DNA of 64,000 nucleotides from the NCBI GenBank assembly GCA_023419375.1, contig JAEZYD010000047.1, positions 124,001 to 188,000 of the forward strand, in the 5' to 3' direction. A program made the position numbers and the translations under genes. This DNA is from Pseudomonadota bacterium (GTDB lineage: Bacteria; Desulfobacterota; Desulfovibrionia; Desulfovibrionales; Desulfovibrionaceae). Under the pieces are notes generated by a model. That model had not been told where the DNA came from, made no database searches, and saw nothing but the letters and a program-made list of their open reading frames with translations. This document shows, in pieces, positions 50,031 to 59,800 of the stretch. Each line of letters begins with the position of its first letter. Position 1 is the first letter of the stretch.

Positions 50031-50744
50031 ATGCCCACACTGAAATACAAGCGCGTGCTGCTCAAGCTGAGCGGCGAGGCCCTGGCCGGAGAAAACAAGA
50101 CCGGCATTGACCCCGAAACCGTAGCCACCATCTGCCGTGAAATCGGCACCGTGCTCGAAATGGGCGTGGAAATGGCCCTTGTGATTGGCGGGGGCAATAT
50201 TTTTCGCGGGCTTTCCGGCTCGGCCAAGGGCATGGAACGGTCGTCCGCCGACTACATGGGCATGCTGGCCACAGTGCTCAACGCACTGGCCGTGCAGGAC
50301 ATGCTGGAAAAGCTGGGCTACCCCACGCGCGTGCTTTCGGCCATCACCATGCAGGAAGTGTGCGAGCCCTTCATCCGCCGCCGCGCCCTGCGCCACATGG
50401 AAAAGGGCCGCGTGGTCATCTGCGCCGCAGGCACCGGCAACCCCTACTTCACGACCGACACCACCGCCGCCCTGCGCGGCATGGAACTGAAGTGCGACGC
50501 CATCATCAAGGCCACCAAGGTTGACGGCATCTACGACAAAGACCCCAACAAATATTCCGATGCCGTCAAGTACGACAGCATCACCTATGACGAAACACTG
50601 GCGCGCCATCTGGGCGTCATGGACGCCACGGCCTTTGCCCTTGTGCGCGACAACAACGTGCCCATCATCGTGTGCCGCATGTTTGGCGGCGACATCTGCC
50701 GCGCCGTCACCGGCGAATCCGTAGGCACCATCGTTCAGAACTGA
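50031..50744 (+). CDS. pyrH: Uridylate kinase
   Basis: PyrH phosphorylates UMP to UDP. The 237-residue product shows KLSGEALAG at the N-terminus, LVIGGGNIFRG, the DYMGMLATVLNALA block and the ATKVDGIYDKDP region of bacterial UMP kinase. It opens the conserved pyrH-frr-uppS-cdsA-dxr-rseP order. rpsB and tsf, which often precede pyrH, are not upstream here. Confidence 0.97.
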   Translation: MPTLKYKRVLLKLSGEALAGENKTGIDPETVATICREIGTVLEMGVEMALVIGGGNIFRGLSGSAKGMERSSADYMGMLATVLNALAVQDMLEKLGYPTRVLSAITMQEVCEPFIRRRALRHMEKGRVVICAAGTGNPYFTTDTTAALRGMELKCDAIIKATKVDGIYDKDPNKYSDAVKYDSITYDETLARHLGVMDATAFALVRDNNVPIIVCRMFGGDICRAVTGESVGTIVQN

Positions 50745-50764
50745 GCCCCCCAAGGAGAATACTG

Positions 50765-51325
50765 ATGGATATAGACAGCATCCTTCTGGACGCCGAAGAC
50801 CGTATGGAAAAGGCCATTGCCGCGCAGGAACGCGATTTTTCCAAGCTGCGCACGGGCCGCGCCTCCACTGCCCTGGTGGACGGCATCAAGGGCGACTACT
50901 ACGGCACCCCGACGCCCATCAGCCAGATGGCCTCCGTTGCCGTGCCCGACAGCCGCACCGTGACCATCCAGCCCTGGGACAAGGGCGGCATTTCGGTGAT
51001 TGAAAAGGCCATTCTGAAGTCTGACCTGGGCCTTACGCCCATCAATGACGGCAAGGTCATACGCATCATGATACCGCCGTTGACCGAAGAGCGCCGCAAG
51101 GATCTGGTCAAGGTGGCCCGCAAATACACCGAGGACGCCAAGGTGGCGGTGCGCAACGTGCGCCGCGATGCCAACGACAGCCTGAAAAAGCTGGAAAAAG
51201 ACAAAGCCATCAGCGAAGACGAACAGAAGAAGGCTTCTGAAGACGTGCAAAAGCTGACGGACAAGTTTGTGGCTGATGCCGACAAAAAGTGCGCGGCCAA
51301 AGAAAAGGAAATCATGGAAATATAG
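50765..51325 (+). CDS. frr: Ribosome recycling factor
   Basis: Frr (186 residues) splits post-termination ribosomes together with EF-G. The product has the family features throughout: SKLRTGRASTALVDGI, YYGTPTPISQMASV, IEKAILKSDLGLTPINDG and the C-terminal helix KKLEKDKAISEDEQKK. It follows pyrH by 20 bp with AAGGAG before ATG 50765. Confidence 0.98.
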   Translation: MDIDSILLDAEDRMEKAIAAQERDFSKLRTGRASTALVDGIKGDYYGTPTPISQMASVAVPDSRTVTIQPWDKGGISVIEKAILKSDLGLTPINDGKVIRIMIPPLTEERRKDLVKVARKYTEDAKVAVRNVRRDANDSLKKLEKDKAISEDEQKKASEDVQKLTDKFVADADKKCAAKEKEIMEI

Positions 51326-51354
51326 CCCATGGCGGATTTTCCGCCCGGGTTGCG

Positions 51355-51383
51355 CGCGCCCCGCAAGCACATTGCGGGGCGCG
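51355..51383 (+). terminator. Strong hairpin between frr and uppS
   Basis: A perfect 12-bp stem (CGCGCCCCGCAA with TTGCGGGGCGCG) around GCACA lies in the 128-bp gap. The trailing GCTTTGCC is a poor T-tract, so it may attenuate rather than fully stop transcription. Confidence 0.45.
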
Positions 51384-51453
51384 GCTTTGCCGCCGCAGAC
51401 AAAGCCGCAGACCATTCCGCTGACCCGCAGGACTTTTCACCACAGGCTTTTGC

Positions 51454-52165
<712 letters not shown>

Positions 52166-52176
<11 letters not shown>

Positions 52177-52981
52177 TCCTTCAACGCAATCCATCGATAT
52201 CCGCCGCATTTTCACAGGTCTTGCCCTTGCTGCGGTCTTACTGCTGGCACTCTGGATCAGGGGCTTGCCTTTGCTGTTCGTCATTTTGCTGGTATGCGCC
52301 CTCGGCCTGTGGGAGTTCTACTCCCTGTTCTGGGGCTCCAGCCGTGTGCCCAGCCGCATCTGCGCCATCGTGCTTGGCTGGTGCATGATCTGCCTCACGT
52401 GGCTGCACAGGCCGCAAGATGCTCTGGTCTGCCTTGGCGCTGGCTTTGTGCTGGCCTCCATGAGTTTTCTTTTCCGGTGGGACGTTGTTGAAGACGACAA
52501 CGCCTTTGCCTCCAGCGGCATATTTATGGCGGGGCTGGCCTATGTGCCCCTGCTGCTGCTCCCGGCGACCTATCTTTCCACCACCAAGCTCATCTTCGTC
52601 ATTGCCGCCGTGGCCATTTCAGACACCACCGCCTACTTTGTGGGCACACGCTTTGGGCACCACAAACTGTGGCCCCGCGTCAGCCCCAAGAAAAGCTCGG
52701 AAGGCGCGGTGGGCAGCCTTGTTGGCTGTGTGATCTTTTGCGCCATTTACGGCGAAATTTACGGCAAGACCGGCTGGTTCTCCTTTGCTCTGCTGGGCAT
52801 TGCGATCAACGCCTTCGCACAGTTGGGCGACCTCTTTGAATCCGCCCTCAAGCGCTCGGTAAACATCAAGGATTCCGGCAATCTGCTGCCAGGGCACGGT
52901 GGCATCCTCGACAGAGCCGACAGCCTGCTGTTTGCCATGCCTATGGTGGCCGTTGTTGACCAGTGGTTTTTCTTCTTTTAG
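52166..52981 (+). CDS. cdsA: Phosphatidate cytidylyltransferase
   Basis: CdsA forms CDP-diacylglycerol for phospholipid synthesis at the inner membrane. The 271-residue protein has about eight membrane helices. The family signature is near the C-terminus: ESALKRSVNIKDSGNLLPGHGGILDRADSLLF. It starts inside the uppS end (ATG 52166), so the genes are coupled. Confidence 0.95.
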
Positions 52982-53019
52982 GGCCTGTTGACACTATGGA
53001 TCTTTTGCCCCCTGCTTGC

Positions 53020-53087
53020 GGAAGAGAGCCTTTTTATTCCAGCCGGGTACCAACGGGTACACTCCTTCCATAAAAAGGCTCCCTTCC
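53020..53087. repeat. Large inverted repeat between cdsA and dxr
   Basis: Arms at 53020-53037 and 53070-53087 are 18-bp complements with one mismatch (GGAAG-R-GAGCCTTTTTAT). The 32-nt loop contains an inner GTACC-AACG-GGTAC hairpin (53047-53060). No T-run follows on the plus strand. Confidence 0.7.
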
Positions 53088-53255
53088 CAGGCAGAGGACA
53101 AAGCTTCTCACGGTGCTAACGGCCCTTAGAGCATTTTTATTTTGAAATCCTCGGTTATCCCCCACCGGGGAACTTGAATTTTTTGCCGCAGTACCAATCT
53201 TATGCGCACACGCGCCGCGAGCACCTGCGCGCGCCCATTAAAGGACAACGTCATC

Positions 53256-54584
53256 ATGGCGCAACTCTGGCCCGGCCTGGGCGGCCCTTCCATCAATTAC
53301 ATTTCTGACGCCCCCGGTGAAAGCTGGCAGCAAACCTGGCCGCGTAGTCTGGTACTTCTGGGTTCCACTGGCTCCATAGGGCGCAGCACGCTGGAAGTTG
53401 CCGCAGCGCATCCGCAGGCCTTCCGCATGGTGGGTTTTGCCTGCGCCCGCAACGTGCAGCGCCTTGCGGAGCAGGCCCTCACATGGCGGCCGCCGCATCT
53501 GGCTGTGCTGGACGAAGAATCCGCAGCCAAACTGCGCGCGCTGCTGCCTGCGGACTACCGCCCCCGCATTCTTGTGGGGAGCGAAGGCTACGCGGAGCTG
53601 GCCTCCCTGCCCGAGGCTTCCACGGTGCTTTCCGCACAGGTGGGCGCTGCGGGCCTTGCCGGAACGCTGGCCGCGGCTCTGGCAGGCAAGGTCATCTGCC
53701 TTGCCAACAAGGAATCCCTGGTGCTGGCCGGCGATCTTGTGCGCCGCGTGTGCGCCCGCACAGGAGCCGTGGTGCTGCCTGTGGATTCCGAGCACAATGC
53801 CATTTTTCAGTGCCTTGCCGGGCGCGGGCAGGAAGTGGAACGCCTCATTCTCACAGCCTCCGGCGGCCCGTTTCGCGGCTGGACGCGCGAGGCCCTGAGC
53901 GCCGTCAAGCCCGAGCAGGCGCTCAAGCATCCCAACTGGAGCATGGGGGCCAAGATCACCATTGATTCGGCCACGCTCATGAACAAGGGGCTGGAGGTCA
54001 TTGAGGCTTTTCACCTCTACGGCGTGCCTGTCGAGCGCATCAAGGTGCTGGTGCATCCGCAATCCGTGGTGCATTCGCTTGTGGAATTTCACGATGGCAG
54101 CCAGCTTGCCCAGCTCGGCACGCCGGACATGCGCATGGCCATTGCGGCCTGCCTGCTCTGGCCGCGCTGCGTACCGGTCAACATACCGCCGCTTGACCTT
54201 ACGGCAAAGCCGCTTACCTTTCATGAACCGGACGAAAGCGCTTTTCCCTGTCTCGGGCTGGCCAGGCAGGTGCTGGAAAACCGTGGCGGACGTTGCGTAG
54301 TGCTCAACGCCGCCAACGAGGCCGCAGTGGATCTTTTCCTTACAGGCCGCTGCGCGTTTATGGACATCCCCCGGCTGATAGCCGCCGCACTGGAGGCGCA
54401 CGGCGCTTCCAACCCCGGCAATCAGCCTTTATGCGCGCCTCTTGAAGGTGCCGCTTCCGCAACTGACAGCGAAGCCGCACTGACAATGGAGGCGCATACA
54501 CTGGCGGAGCGCATGCAGCGTCTTGACTGCCAGAGCCGCGAGCTGGTCTACGGGCTGGCCCGTGACGGAGGTTCCTTGTGCTGA
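53256..54584 (+). CDS. dxr: 1-deoxy-D-xylulose 5-phosphate reductoisomerase
   Basis: Dxr converts DXP to MEP, the first committed step of the non-mevalonate isoprenoid pathway. The 442-residue product has the NADPH loop VLLGSTGSIGRSTLEV, ALANKESLVLAG, PVDSEHNAIFQCL with metal ligands, SGGPF and the HPNWSMGAKITIDSATLMNKGLE block. The N-terminal 30 residues before the NADPH loop and an Ala-rich stretch near residue 385 are longer than usual. It overlaps rseP by 7 bp. Confidence 0.96.
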   Translation: MAQLWPGLGGPSINYISDAPGESWQQTWPRSLVLLGSTGSIGRSTLEVAAAHPQAFRMVGFACARNVQRLAEQALTWRPPHLAVLDEESAAKLRALLPADYRPRILVGSEGYAELASLPEASTVLSAQVGAAGLAGTLAAALAGKVICLANKESLVLAGDLVRRVCARTGAVVLPVDSEHNAIFQCLAGRGQEVERLILTASGGPFRGWTREALSAVKPEQALKHPNWSMGAKITIDSATLMNKGLEVIEAFHLYGVPVERIKVLVHPQSVVHSLVEFHDGSQLAQLGTPDMRMAIAACLLWPRCVPVNIPPLDLTAKPLTFHEPDESAFPCLGLARQVLENRGGRCVVLNAANEAAVDLFLTGRCAFMDIPRLIAAALEAHGASNPGNQPLCAPLEGAASATDSEAALTMEAHTLAERMQRLDCQSRELVYGLARDGGSLC

Positions 54585-55732
54585 CAACAGTTATTGCAGT
54601 CGTGGTCGTTCTTGGCGGCCTGATCTTTTTCCACGAGCTGGGCCATTTTGCCGTGGCGCGTGGGCTTGGCATGGGCGTTTCCACATTCTCTCTGGGCTTT
54701 GGCCCCAAGATTCTCAAATACCGCAAGGGCAAGACGGAATACGCCCTGTCGCTGGTGCCGCTTGGCGGCTATGTGGCCCTGGTGGGCGAAAGCGACCCCA
54801 AGGATATTCCCGAAGGCTTTACTGAAAAAGAAAGCTTTGCCCTGCGCCCCGCATGGCAGCGTCTGCTTGTGGTTGCCGCCGGGCCTGCCGCCAATATCAT
54901 TCTGGCGTGGCTGCTCTGCTGGACCCTGGCCCTTGGCTGGGGCACCCCCGTGCTGCTGCCGCAGGTTGGCGGCGTTGTGCAGAACGGCCCTGCGGACAAG
55001 GCGGGCATCCAGCCCGGCGACACCATTGTGAGCATCAACGGCGCTGCCGTTGCCAACTGGCAGGCCATGGCCGACGCCATTACGCAGAGCAACGGCAAAA
55101 CACTTGCCGTCACGCTTTCGCGCCCAGACATGGCCCCCCAGGCTGACGACCAAACGCGCGCCGATGAAGCCGCTCAGCCAGAGCAGGGCATGATCATCAG
55201 CGTGGAACTCACGCCCGAGCGTTCCACCCGCAAAACCATCTTTGGCGAAGAAGAAAGCGCATGGCTTATCGGCATCCGTAATTCCGGCGCTGTGCGGCTT
55301 GTGCAACACGGTTTTGCCGATGCGGCCATTGCCGGAGCGGGCCAGACCGCAGACATGGTTTCACTCACGTGGCAGAGCTTTGTAAAACTGGCCGAGCGCG
55401 TGGTGCCGCTGGATCAGGTGGGCGGCCCCATCATGATCATGCAGATGGTGGGCAAGCAGGCCCACGAAGGCCTTGCCGGGCTTCTGGCGCTGGCCGCTCT
55501 CATCAGCATCAACCTCGGCATCCTGAACCTGCTGCCCATCCCGGTGCTGGATGGCGGGCAGATAGTATTTTGCCTGTGGGAAATAATTTTCCGCCGTCCG
55601 CTCAACGCCCGGTTGCAGGATTACGCCATGCGCGCGGGCATTGCCCTGCTGGTGGCCCTCATGCTGCTGGCCACCTATAACGACCTGTGGCGCATCCTCA
55701 AGAATACCGGATGGTTCGGGAGCGGCTCATAA
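54578..55732 (+). CDS. rseP: RseP-type site-2 intramembrane metalloprotease
   Basis: This 384-residue inner-membrane zinc protease cleaves transmembrane helices of anti-sigma factors or leftover signal peptides. The zinc site H19-E20-x2-H23 (FFHELGHF), a PDZ domain (about 125-170, PQVGGVVQNGPADKAGIQPGDTI) and the C-terminal LPIPVLDGGQ motif are present. It has a single PDZ domain, unlike the two of E. coli RseP. It starts with GTG 54578 behind CGGAGG inside the dxr end. Confidence 0.95.
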   Translation: MLTTVIAVVVVLGGLIFFHELGHFAVARGLGMGVSTFSLGFGPKILKYRKGKTEYALSLVPLGGYVALVGESDPKDIPEGFTEKESFALRPAWQRLLVVAAGPAANIILAWLLCWTLALGWGTPVLLPQVGGVVQNGPADKAGIQPGDTIVSINGAAVANWQAMADAITQSNGKTLAVTLSRPDMAPQADDQTRADEAAQPEQGMIISVELTPERSTRKTIFGEEESAWLIGIRNSGAVRLVQHGFADAAIAGAGQTADMVSLTWQSFVKLAERVVPLDQVGGPIMIMQMVGKQAHEGLAGLLALAALISINLGILNLLPIPVLDGGQIVFCLWEIIFRRPLNARLQDYAMRAGIALLVALMLLATYNDLWRILKNTGWFGSGS

Positions 55733-56589
55733 TGCAGAACGGCACCGGGCTTGAGCTTATCCTCAATGCCGCAGAGGGCGCGCTCCAGATCATTGTCACC
55801 GAAGACGAGCGGCTGATCTGCGTGCAGGAATGGCACAAGGCCGACAGGGCCACTGAAATTCTGGCTCCGGCCCTGGCAGAAATTTGCAGCAGCCTTGGCA
55901 TCAAGCCCGCCGACTTCCGGCGTATTGCCTGCGTGCGCGGGCCGGGTTCCTTTACGGGCATACGGCTGGTGCTGACCACAGCCGCAGCCCTGCGCCGCGT
56001 GGGGCAGGCCCGTCTGGCGGGGCTGGACTACATGCAGGCTCTGGCCACCAGCGCCGTGCTCCAGCACAACCTGTTTTACGGTACGCCTGTATGGGTGCTC
56101 ACCCACGCCCGCCGCAGTCTTGTGCACTGCCAGCCCTTCATGTCGTATGGGCCGCAGATTCCGGCCCAGCCCACGCAGGCTGTTGATCTCTGCGCGCCGC
56201 AGGAGGCCCTGCGCCGTATTGAGGACGCACAGGGAGCGCCCCTGCCGGATGGCACCGATAGTCACCGCCGCACGCATATCTGCGGCAGCGGCCTTGCCCG
56301 CAATGCCGAGGTGTTTGCGGCTCTGGAAGGCATGCGTATGGTTCCCGCAGAAGAGGAAACCGACACGCCATTCGCCATGCCCCGGCTGGTCTGCCCTGAT
56401 ACGGCTTCACTGTGCCTGCTGGCCCGCCACGGCGACTATTTTGATGCAGATGTGGAGCCGCTCTATGTGCGGCCCTGCGATGCGGTTGAAAATCTCCCCC
56501 AACTGGCCCCACGCATGGGTATGACTGGCGAATACGCGGTTGCCGCGCTGGACACCATGCTGGAACGTTCCCCAACAAGCGAAATCTGA
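55732..56589 (+). CDS. tsaB: tRNA threonylcarbamoyladenosine biosynthesis protein TsaB
   Basis: TsaB is the scaffold partner of TsaD in making t6A37 on tRNA. The 285-residue ASKHA-fold product has ELILNAAEGALQIIV at the N-terminus and the family signature RIACVRGPGSFTGIRLVLTTAAALR near residue 75. The C-terminal half is longer than the E. coli protein and divergent. Its start overlaps the last base of the rseP stop. Confidence 0.9.
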   Translation: MQNGTGLELILNAAEGALQIIVTEDERLICVQEWHKADRATEILAPALAEICSSLGIKPADFRRIACVRGPGSFTGIRLVLTTAAALRRVGQARLAGLDYMQALATSAVLQHNLFYGTPVWVLTHARRSLVHCQPFMSYGPQIPAQPTQAVDLCAPQEALRRIEDAQGAPLPDGTDSHRRTHICGSGLARNAEVFAALEGMRMVPAEEETDTPFAMPRLVCPDTASLCLLARHGDYFDADVEPLYVRPCDAVENLPQLAPRMGMTGEYAVAALDTMLERSPTSEI

Positions 56590-56603
56590 GCATTCTTCTG
56601 CAA

Positions 56604-56628
56604 AGGCGTGCCCGACCGGGCACGTTTG
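56604..56628 (+). terminator. Hairpin terminator after tsaB
   Basis: CGTGCCC-GACC-GGGCACG (56607-56624) is flanked by CAAA on the left and TTTG on the right. The T-tract is short. Confidence 0.5.
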
Positions 56629-56703
56629 CGAAACTGGAATCTTGCCTGTAATTCATAGCAAACCGCTACTGGTACAAATCCAACCAAAACACGGAGAACA
56701 CCC

Positions 56704-57321
56704 ATGATCCGTACCGTCAGACACTCACTTTCCCTATTGCTGTCATTGGCGGCTCTTGCCCTTATCCCCGCCGCGCCCACCGCTGTGAACGCTGCGGACA
56801 GCACCGCCCGCATGGAGCTGCCCGCCCCCGATAAAACCGCCGGCATGCCCCTGATGCAGGCTCTGGCCCAGCGGCGCTCCATCAAAACGGGCTTCAGCGG
56901 GGCGGCCCTTTCGCCCAAACAGTTGAGCGATCTTTTGTGGGCAACATGGGGCGTCAACCGCGACGGCGGCCGCAGAACAGCCCCCACGGCCATGAACCGG
57001 CAGGATGTGCGCGTTTATGTGGCCCTTGAAAGCGGCGTGTGGCTCTATGAGCCTGAACACGCGCTCGTCAAGGTGCTGGATGGCGACTGGCGCGCCCAGA
57101 TGGGCGGCGGATCGCTCACCCTGCTCTACGCCATACCGCAGGGCAACGAATGGGGCGGGGCGCATGTGGGCTCCCTGTATCAGAATGCCGGGCTGTTCTG
57201 CGCCTCGGCAGGGCTGGGCAACTTTGTACATGTTTCAGGCCTGCACGCGCTGGACGGCAAACTTCCTCTGCCTGAAGGTTGGAAGGTCTTTATCATCCAG
57301 ACGGTGGGCCTGCTGAAGTAA
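56704..57321 (+). CDS. Exported nitroreductase-family protein (SagB-like)
   Basis: The 205-residue product begins with a Sec signal peptide (LSLLLSLAALALIPAAPTAVNA). It then shows a SagB/nitroreductase-type FMN fold: LMQALAQRRSIKTGFSGAALSPKQLSDLLWATWGVNRDGGRRTAPTAMNRQDV, then VGSLYQNAGLFCASAGLGNFVHVSG. Periplasmic location is uncommon for this flavoprotein family and raises the question of its electron donor. GGAG precedes ATG 56704. A strong terminator follows, so it is a single-gene unit. Confidence 0.86.
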   Translation: MIRTVRHSLSLLLSLAALALIPAAPTAVNAADSTARMELPAPDKTAGMPLMQALAQRRSIKTGFSGAALSPKQLSDLLWATWGVNRDGGRRTAPTAMNRQDVRVYVALESGVWLYEPEHALVKVLDGDWRAQMGGGSLTLLYAIPQGNEWGGAHVGSLYQNAGLFCASAGLGNFVHVSGLHALDGKLPLPEGWKVFIIQTVGLLK

Positions 57322-57343
57322 GACTTTGCCGGATGTAAAAGCG

Positions 57344-57377
57344 AATCCCCGTTCTTCATACGAAGAACGGGGATTTT
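57344..57377. terminator. Strong terminator after the nitroreductase gene
   Basis: ATCCCCGTTCTTC pairs perfectly with GAAGAACGGGGAT around ATAC, followed by T's. Confidence 0.88.
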
Positions 57378-57423
57378 TCATGTCTTGCACACTCAAAGAT
57401 TTGAGTAAAAGGGGCCAATAGAG

Positions 57424-58266
57424 CTAGAACGTCAGTTCCCTGCGCTCCCGGCCCACGCAGATACGGCTGCGCGTAAAACCAAAGGACGCGGCATAGGCCG
57501 CCAGTTCCGTAAAATGCGAGCCAGTATCTTCCATATTGTGCGCGTCTGAACCAAAGCTGATGCGCAGCCCCAGATCCGCCGCCAAACGCATGATGACCGG
57601 GCCGGGGTAGGGTTCGCGGAAGGGTTTGCGCAAGCCAGCCGAAGAAACTTCCATGGCAGTATCAGTGACGCGCATGGCCTCAAGTACGGCGGCTATGCGG
57701 TCTGCGCTGCCCGGCAGGGCCAGCCATGCCTGAAAATCATCAAAGCAGCACACCTTGATGAAATCCGGGTGGGCCACCACATCCACCATGCCGCTGGCAG
57801 CCAGCCCCCGCATGGCGTCGTAATAGGCATTGTAGCGCGCAAAGCGCTCCAGCCGCTCCACCTCCGGCCCCCAACTGCGGGGAGAGCCAACAGGCACGTC
57901 GTCCACAAAATGCAGCCCGCCGATGATGTAGTCAAAGGCATAGCGGCTGACCATATCGCGCATCCACGGGGTGTTGACCGGCAGCCAGTCAAGCTCCATG
58001 CCCAGCAGCACACGCGGTTGGGCCTGCGCGCCGGATTTCTGGCTGGCGGTCTGCTCTCGCAAGGCCAGCACTTCATCGGCATAGACAGGGAAGGTCACGG
58101 CGAGGTCGCCCTTGTACAAGGGGCAGGAATAACCGGGCGGCAGGGGGGAATGCTCTGAAAAGCCGTACCAGACCAGCTTGCGCGCCTCTGCGGCAGCAAA
58201 CATTTCGGCCACCGTGGCAAGGCCGTGCGAGGCAACGGTATGGTTATGAATATCGGCGCAGATCAT
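57424..58266 (-). CDS. PHP-domain phosphoesterase (histidinol-phosphatase-like)
   Basis: The 280-residue product is a PHP metallo-hydrolase. The metal-binding DIHNHT at residues 5-10, EHSPLP, the GMELDWLP segment, DYIIGGLHFVDDVPVG and FGSDAHNMED are in the order found in HisK-type histidinol phosphatases. Histidine genes hisI and hisG lie 4 kb away in the opposite orientation, but the operon here is with ribF, so the substrate is uncertain. It is the last gene of the minus-strand group, 26 bp after ribF. Confidence 0.86.
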   Translation of the reverse strand: MICADIHNHTVASHGLATVAEMFAAAEARKLVWYGFSEHSPLPPGYSCPLYKGDLAVTFPVYADEVLALREQTASQKSGAQAQPRVLLGMELDWLPVNTPWMRDMVSRYAFDYIIGGLHFVDDVPVGSPRSWGPEVERLERFARYNAYYDAMRGLAASGMVDVVAHPDFIKVCCFDDFQAWLALPGSADRIAAVLEAMRVTDTAMEVSSAGLRKPFREPYPGPVIMRLAADLGLRISFGSDAHNMEDTGSHFTELAAYAASFGFTRSRICVGRERRELTF

Positions 58267-58292
58267 GGTTTCTCCAGCCGCCCCCGGCCCTC

Positions 58293-59219
58293 CTAAAAAG
58301 CAGCCTGTGCAAGCAGGGAGCGGGCATCCTTCACATCCTGGGCAATGCGCTGTTTGAGCGCGTCCACCGAGGCAAAGCGTTCTTCGCCACGCACACGGCC
58401 CACAAACTCCAGGCGCATTATCTGACCATAAAGGTTTTTGCCGTCTTCCAGCAAAAAAGTTTCCACGCCAAGCTCGTTGTCGCCAAAGGTGGGCTTGCGG
58501 CCCACACAGGTCACTGCGGGCCAGCTGTGGCCCTCCAGAGTTGCGCGGGTGGCGTACACGCCTTCCACTGGCAGCACCACTTCTGGCTTGCGCTGGTTGG
58601 CGGTGGGAAAGCCCAGATCAGCCCCGCGCCCATCGCCGTGCACCACTTCGCCGCTGAAACCGTGAAAGCGCCCAAGCAGGTGCGCGGCCCTCGCCACATC
58701 ACCCTGGCCGATAAGCCCGCGCAGGGATGTGGAGCTGACAACAGTGCCTTCTACCAGCACGGGTTCAAGCTGCTCCACGGTAAAGCCGGTCAGTGCGCCA
58801 AGCTCGCGCAGTACGGTGACCTGGCCCCCACGGTTGCGGCCCAGCGTAAAATCGTAGCCCACCACAAGGCGGCGCAGATGCATGGGTTCAAGAATGGTCT
58901 GCACAAAGGTTCCGGCATCCAGCGCGGCCAGCTCGCGCGTAAAAGGCAGCTCAAGCACAAAGGGAACGCCCAGTGCTTCGAGCAGGGCAAACCTGTCTTC
59001 ACGCGTGGTCAGGGGCATGTGCCCGCGCTCGGGAAACAGCACCTGACGGGGGTGCGGCCAGAAGGTCATGACCACCGGGGTCAGGCCTTCCTGCGCAGCA
59101 ACCTCAAGGGTGCGGCGGATAAGAGCCTGATGCCCAAGGTGGACGCCGTCGAAATTACCGATGGTGACGGCCGAACCCGCGAGGGCGCCCAGCGCGTCAA
59201 CTGAATGGACGATTTTCAT
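58293..59219 (-). CDS. ribF: Bifunctional riboflavin kinase/FAD synthetase
   Basis: RibF converts riboflavin to FMN and then FAD. The 308-residue product has the adenylyltransferase site TIGNFDGVHLGHQAL at the N-terminus, GYDFTLGRNRGG, STSLRGLIGQGDVARA and the kinase motif LGFPTANQ near residue 200. ATG 59219 is chosen because the family starts there; no strong Shine-Dalgarno is visible. FMN supply suits a genome region rich in flavoproteins, but linkage is only positional. Confidence 0.96.
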   Translation of the reverse strand: MKIVHSVDALGALAGSAVTIGNFDGVHLGHQALIRRTLEVAAQEGLTPVVMTFWPHPRQVLFPERGHMPLTTREDRFALLEALGVPFVLELPFTRELAALDAGTFVQTILEPMHLRRLVVGYDFTLGRNRGGQVTVLRELGALTGFTVEQLEPVLVEGTVVSSTSLRGLIGQGDVARAAHLLGRFHGFSGEVVHGDGRGADLGFPTANQRKPEVVLPVEGVYATRATLEGHSWPAVTCVGRKPTFGDNELGVETFLLEDGKNLYGQIMRLEFVGRVRGEERFASVDALKQRIAQDVKDARSLLAQAAF

Positions 59220-59260
59220 TGGATATGCCGATTCCCGAACAGATAGCGCACGCCCGGCGG

Positions 59261-59758
59261 CTAGATGAGCCGGTCGAAAACGAGTTTGTAAATCTTGCGG
59301 ATATGCAGCACCAGTTTGAGATTGATGCTCTTGGCCTGACCGGGATCCTGCGTGGAAAAGGAGCACAGGTGCCGGGCAACTTCGCTGAAGTCGCCGTCGC
59401 CCCGTGGCTCAAGCATGGCCCAGTATTCATTGGCTCGCTGCACTATATGGCTGCTGTGCTTGTCCTTGTGCGCCCGCACGTATTCCTGCTGAAAGAGCTC
59501 AAACATACACTGAGCATCAACAGGAAAAGACCGCGCCAGCGCCAGCCGCCACAGGGCCATGTAAAGCCCCATGAGTTCCGACTGCATCTGGCGGCGACGC
59601 ATAAACTGCATGCGCTTGACGCCCAGCAGTTCAAGCTCAAGGGTAAAGTCGGCATCGGCCAGCAATGCCCTGAAATTCTCCAAAGCCGCGCGAGCGGCTT
59701 CATTCGGGGCACCGTCTGTCGATGCCTCCTGCGTGGTGAGATCGTCACTGTTCTGCAT
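59261..59758 (-). CDS. Uncharacterised helical protein in the ribF operon
   Basis: I do not recognise this 165-residue soluble protein. It is mostly helical, with a Met/Arg-rich segment (MQFMRRRQMQSELMGLYMALWRLAL) and Cys at two positions. No signal or membrane segment is visible. It lies between the helicase gene (42 bp upstream) and ribF (41 bp downstream) in one transcript. The start could be ATG 59758 or GTG 59767; neither has a clear ribosome binding site. Confidence 0.7.
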   Translation of the reverse strand: MQNSDDLTTQEASTDGAPNEAARAALENFRALLADADFTLELELLGVKRMQFMRRRQMQSELMGLYMALWRLALARSFPVDAQCMFELFQQEYVRAHKDKHSSHIVQRANEYWAMLEPRGDGDFSEVARHLCSFSTQDPGQAKSINLKLVLHIRKIYKLVFDRLI

Positions 59759-59800
59759 GGCTGTCACACTTAACTGTTTGCTCGTAAAATCCCAAAATGC

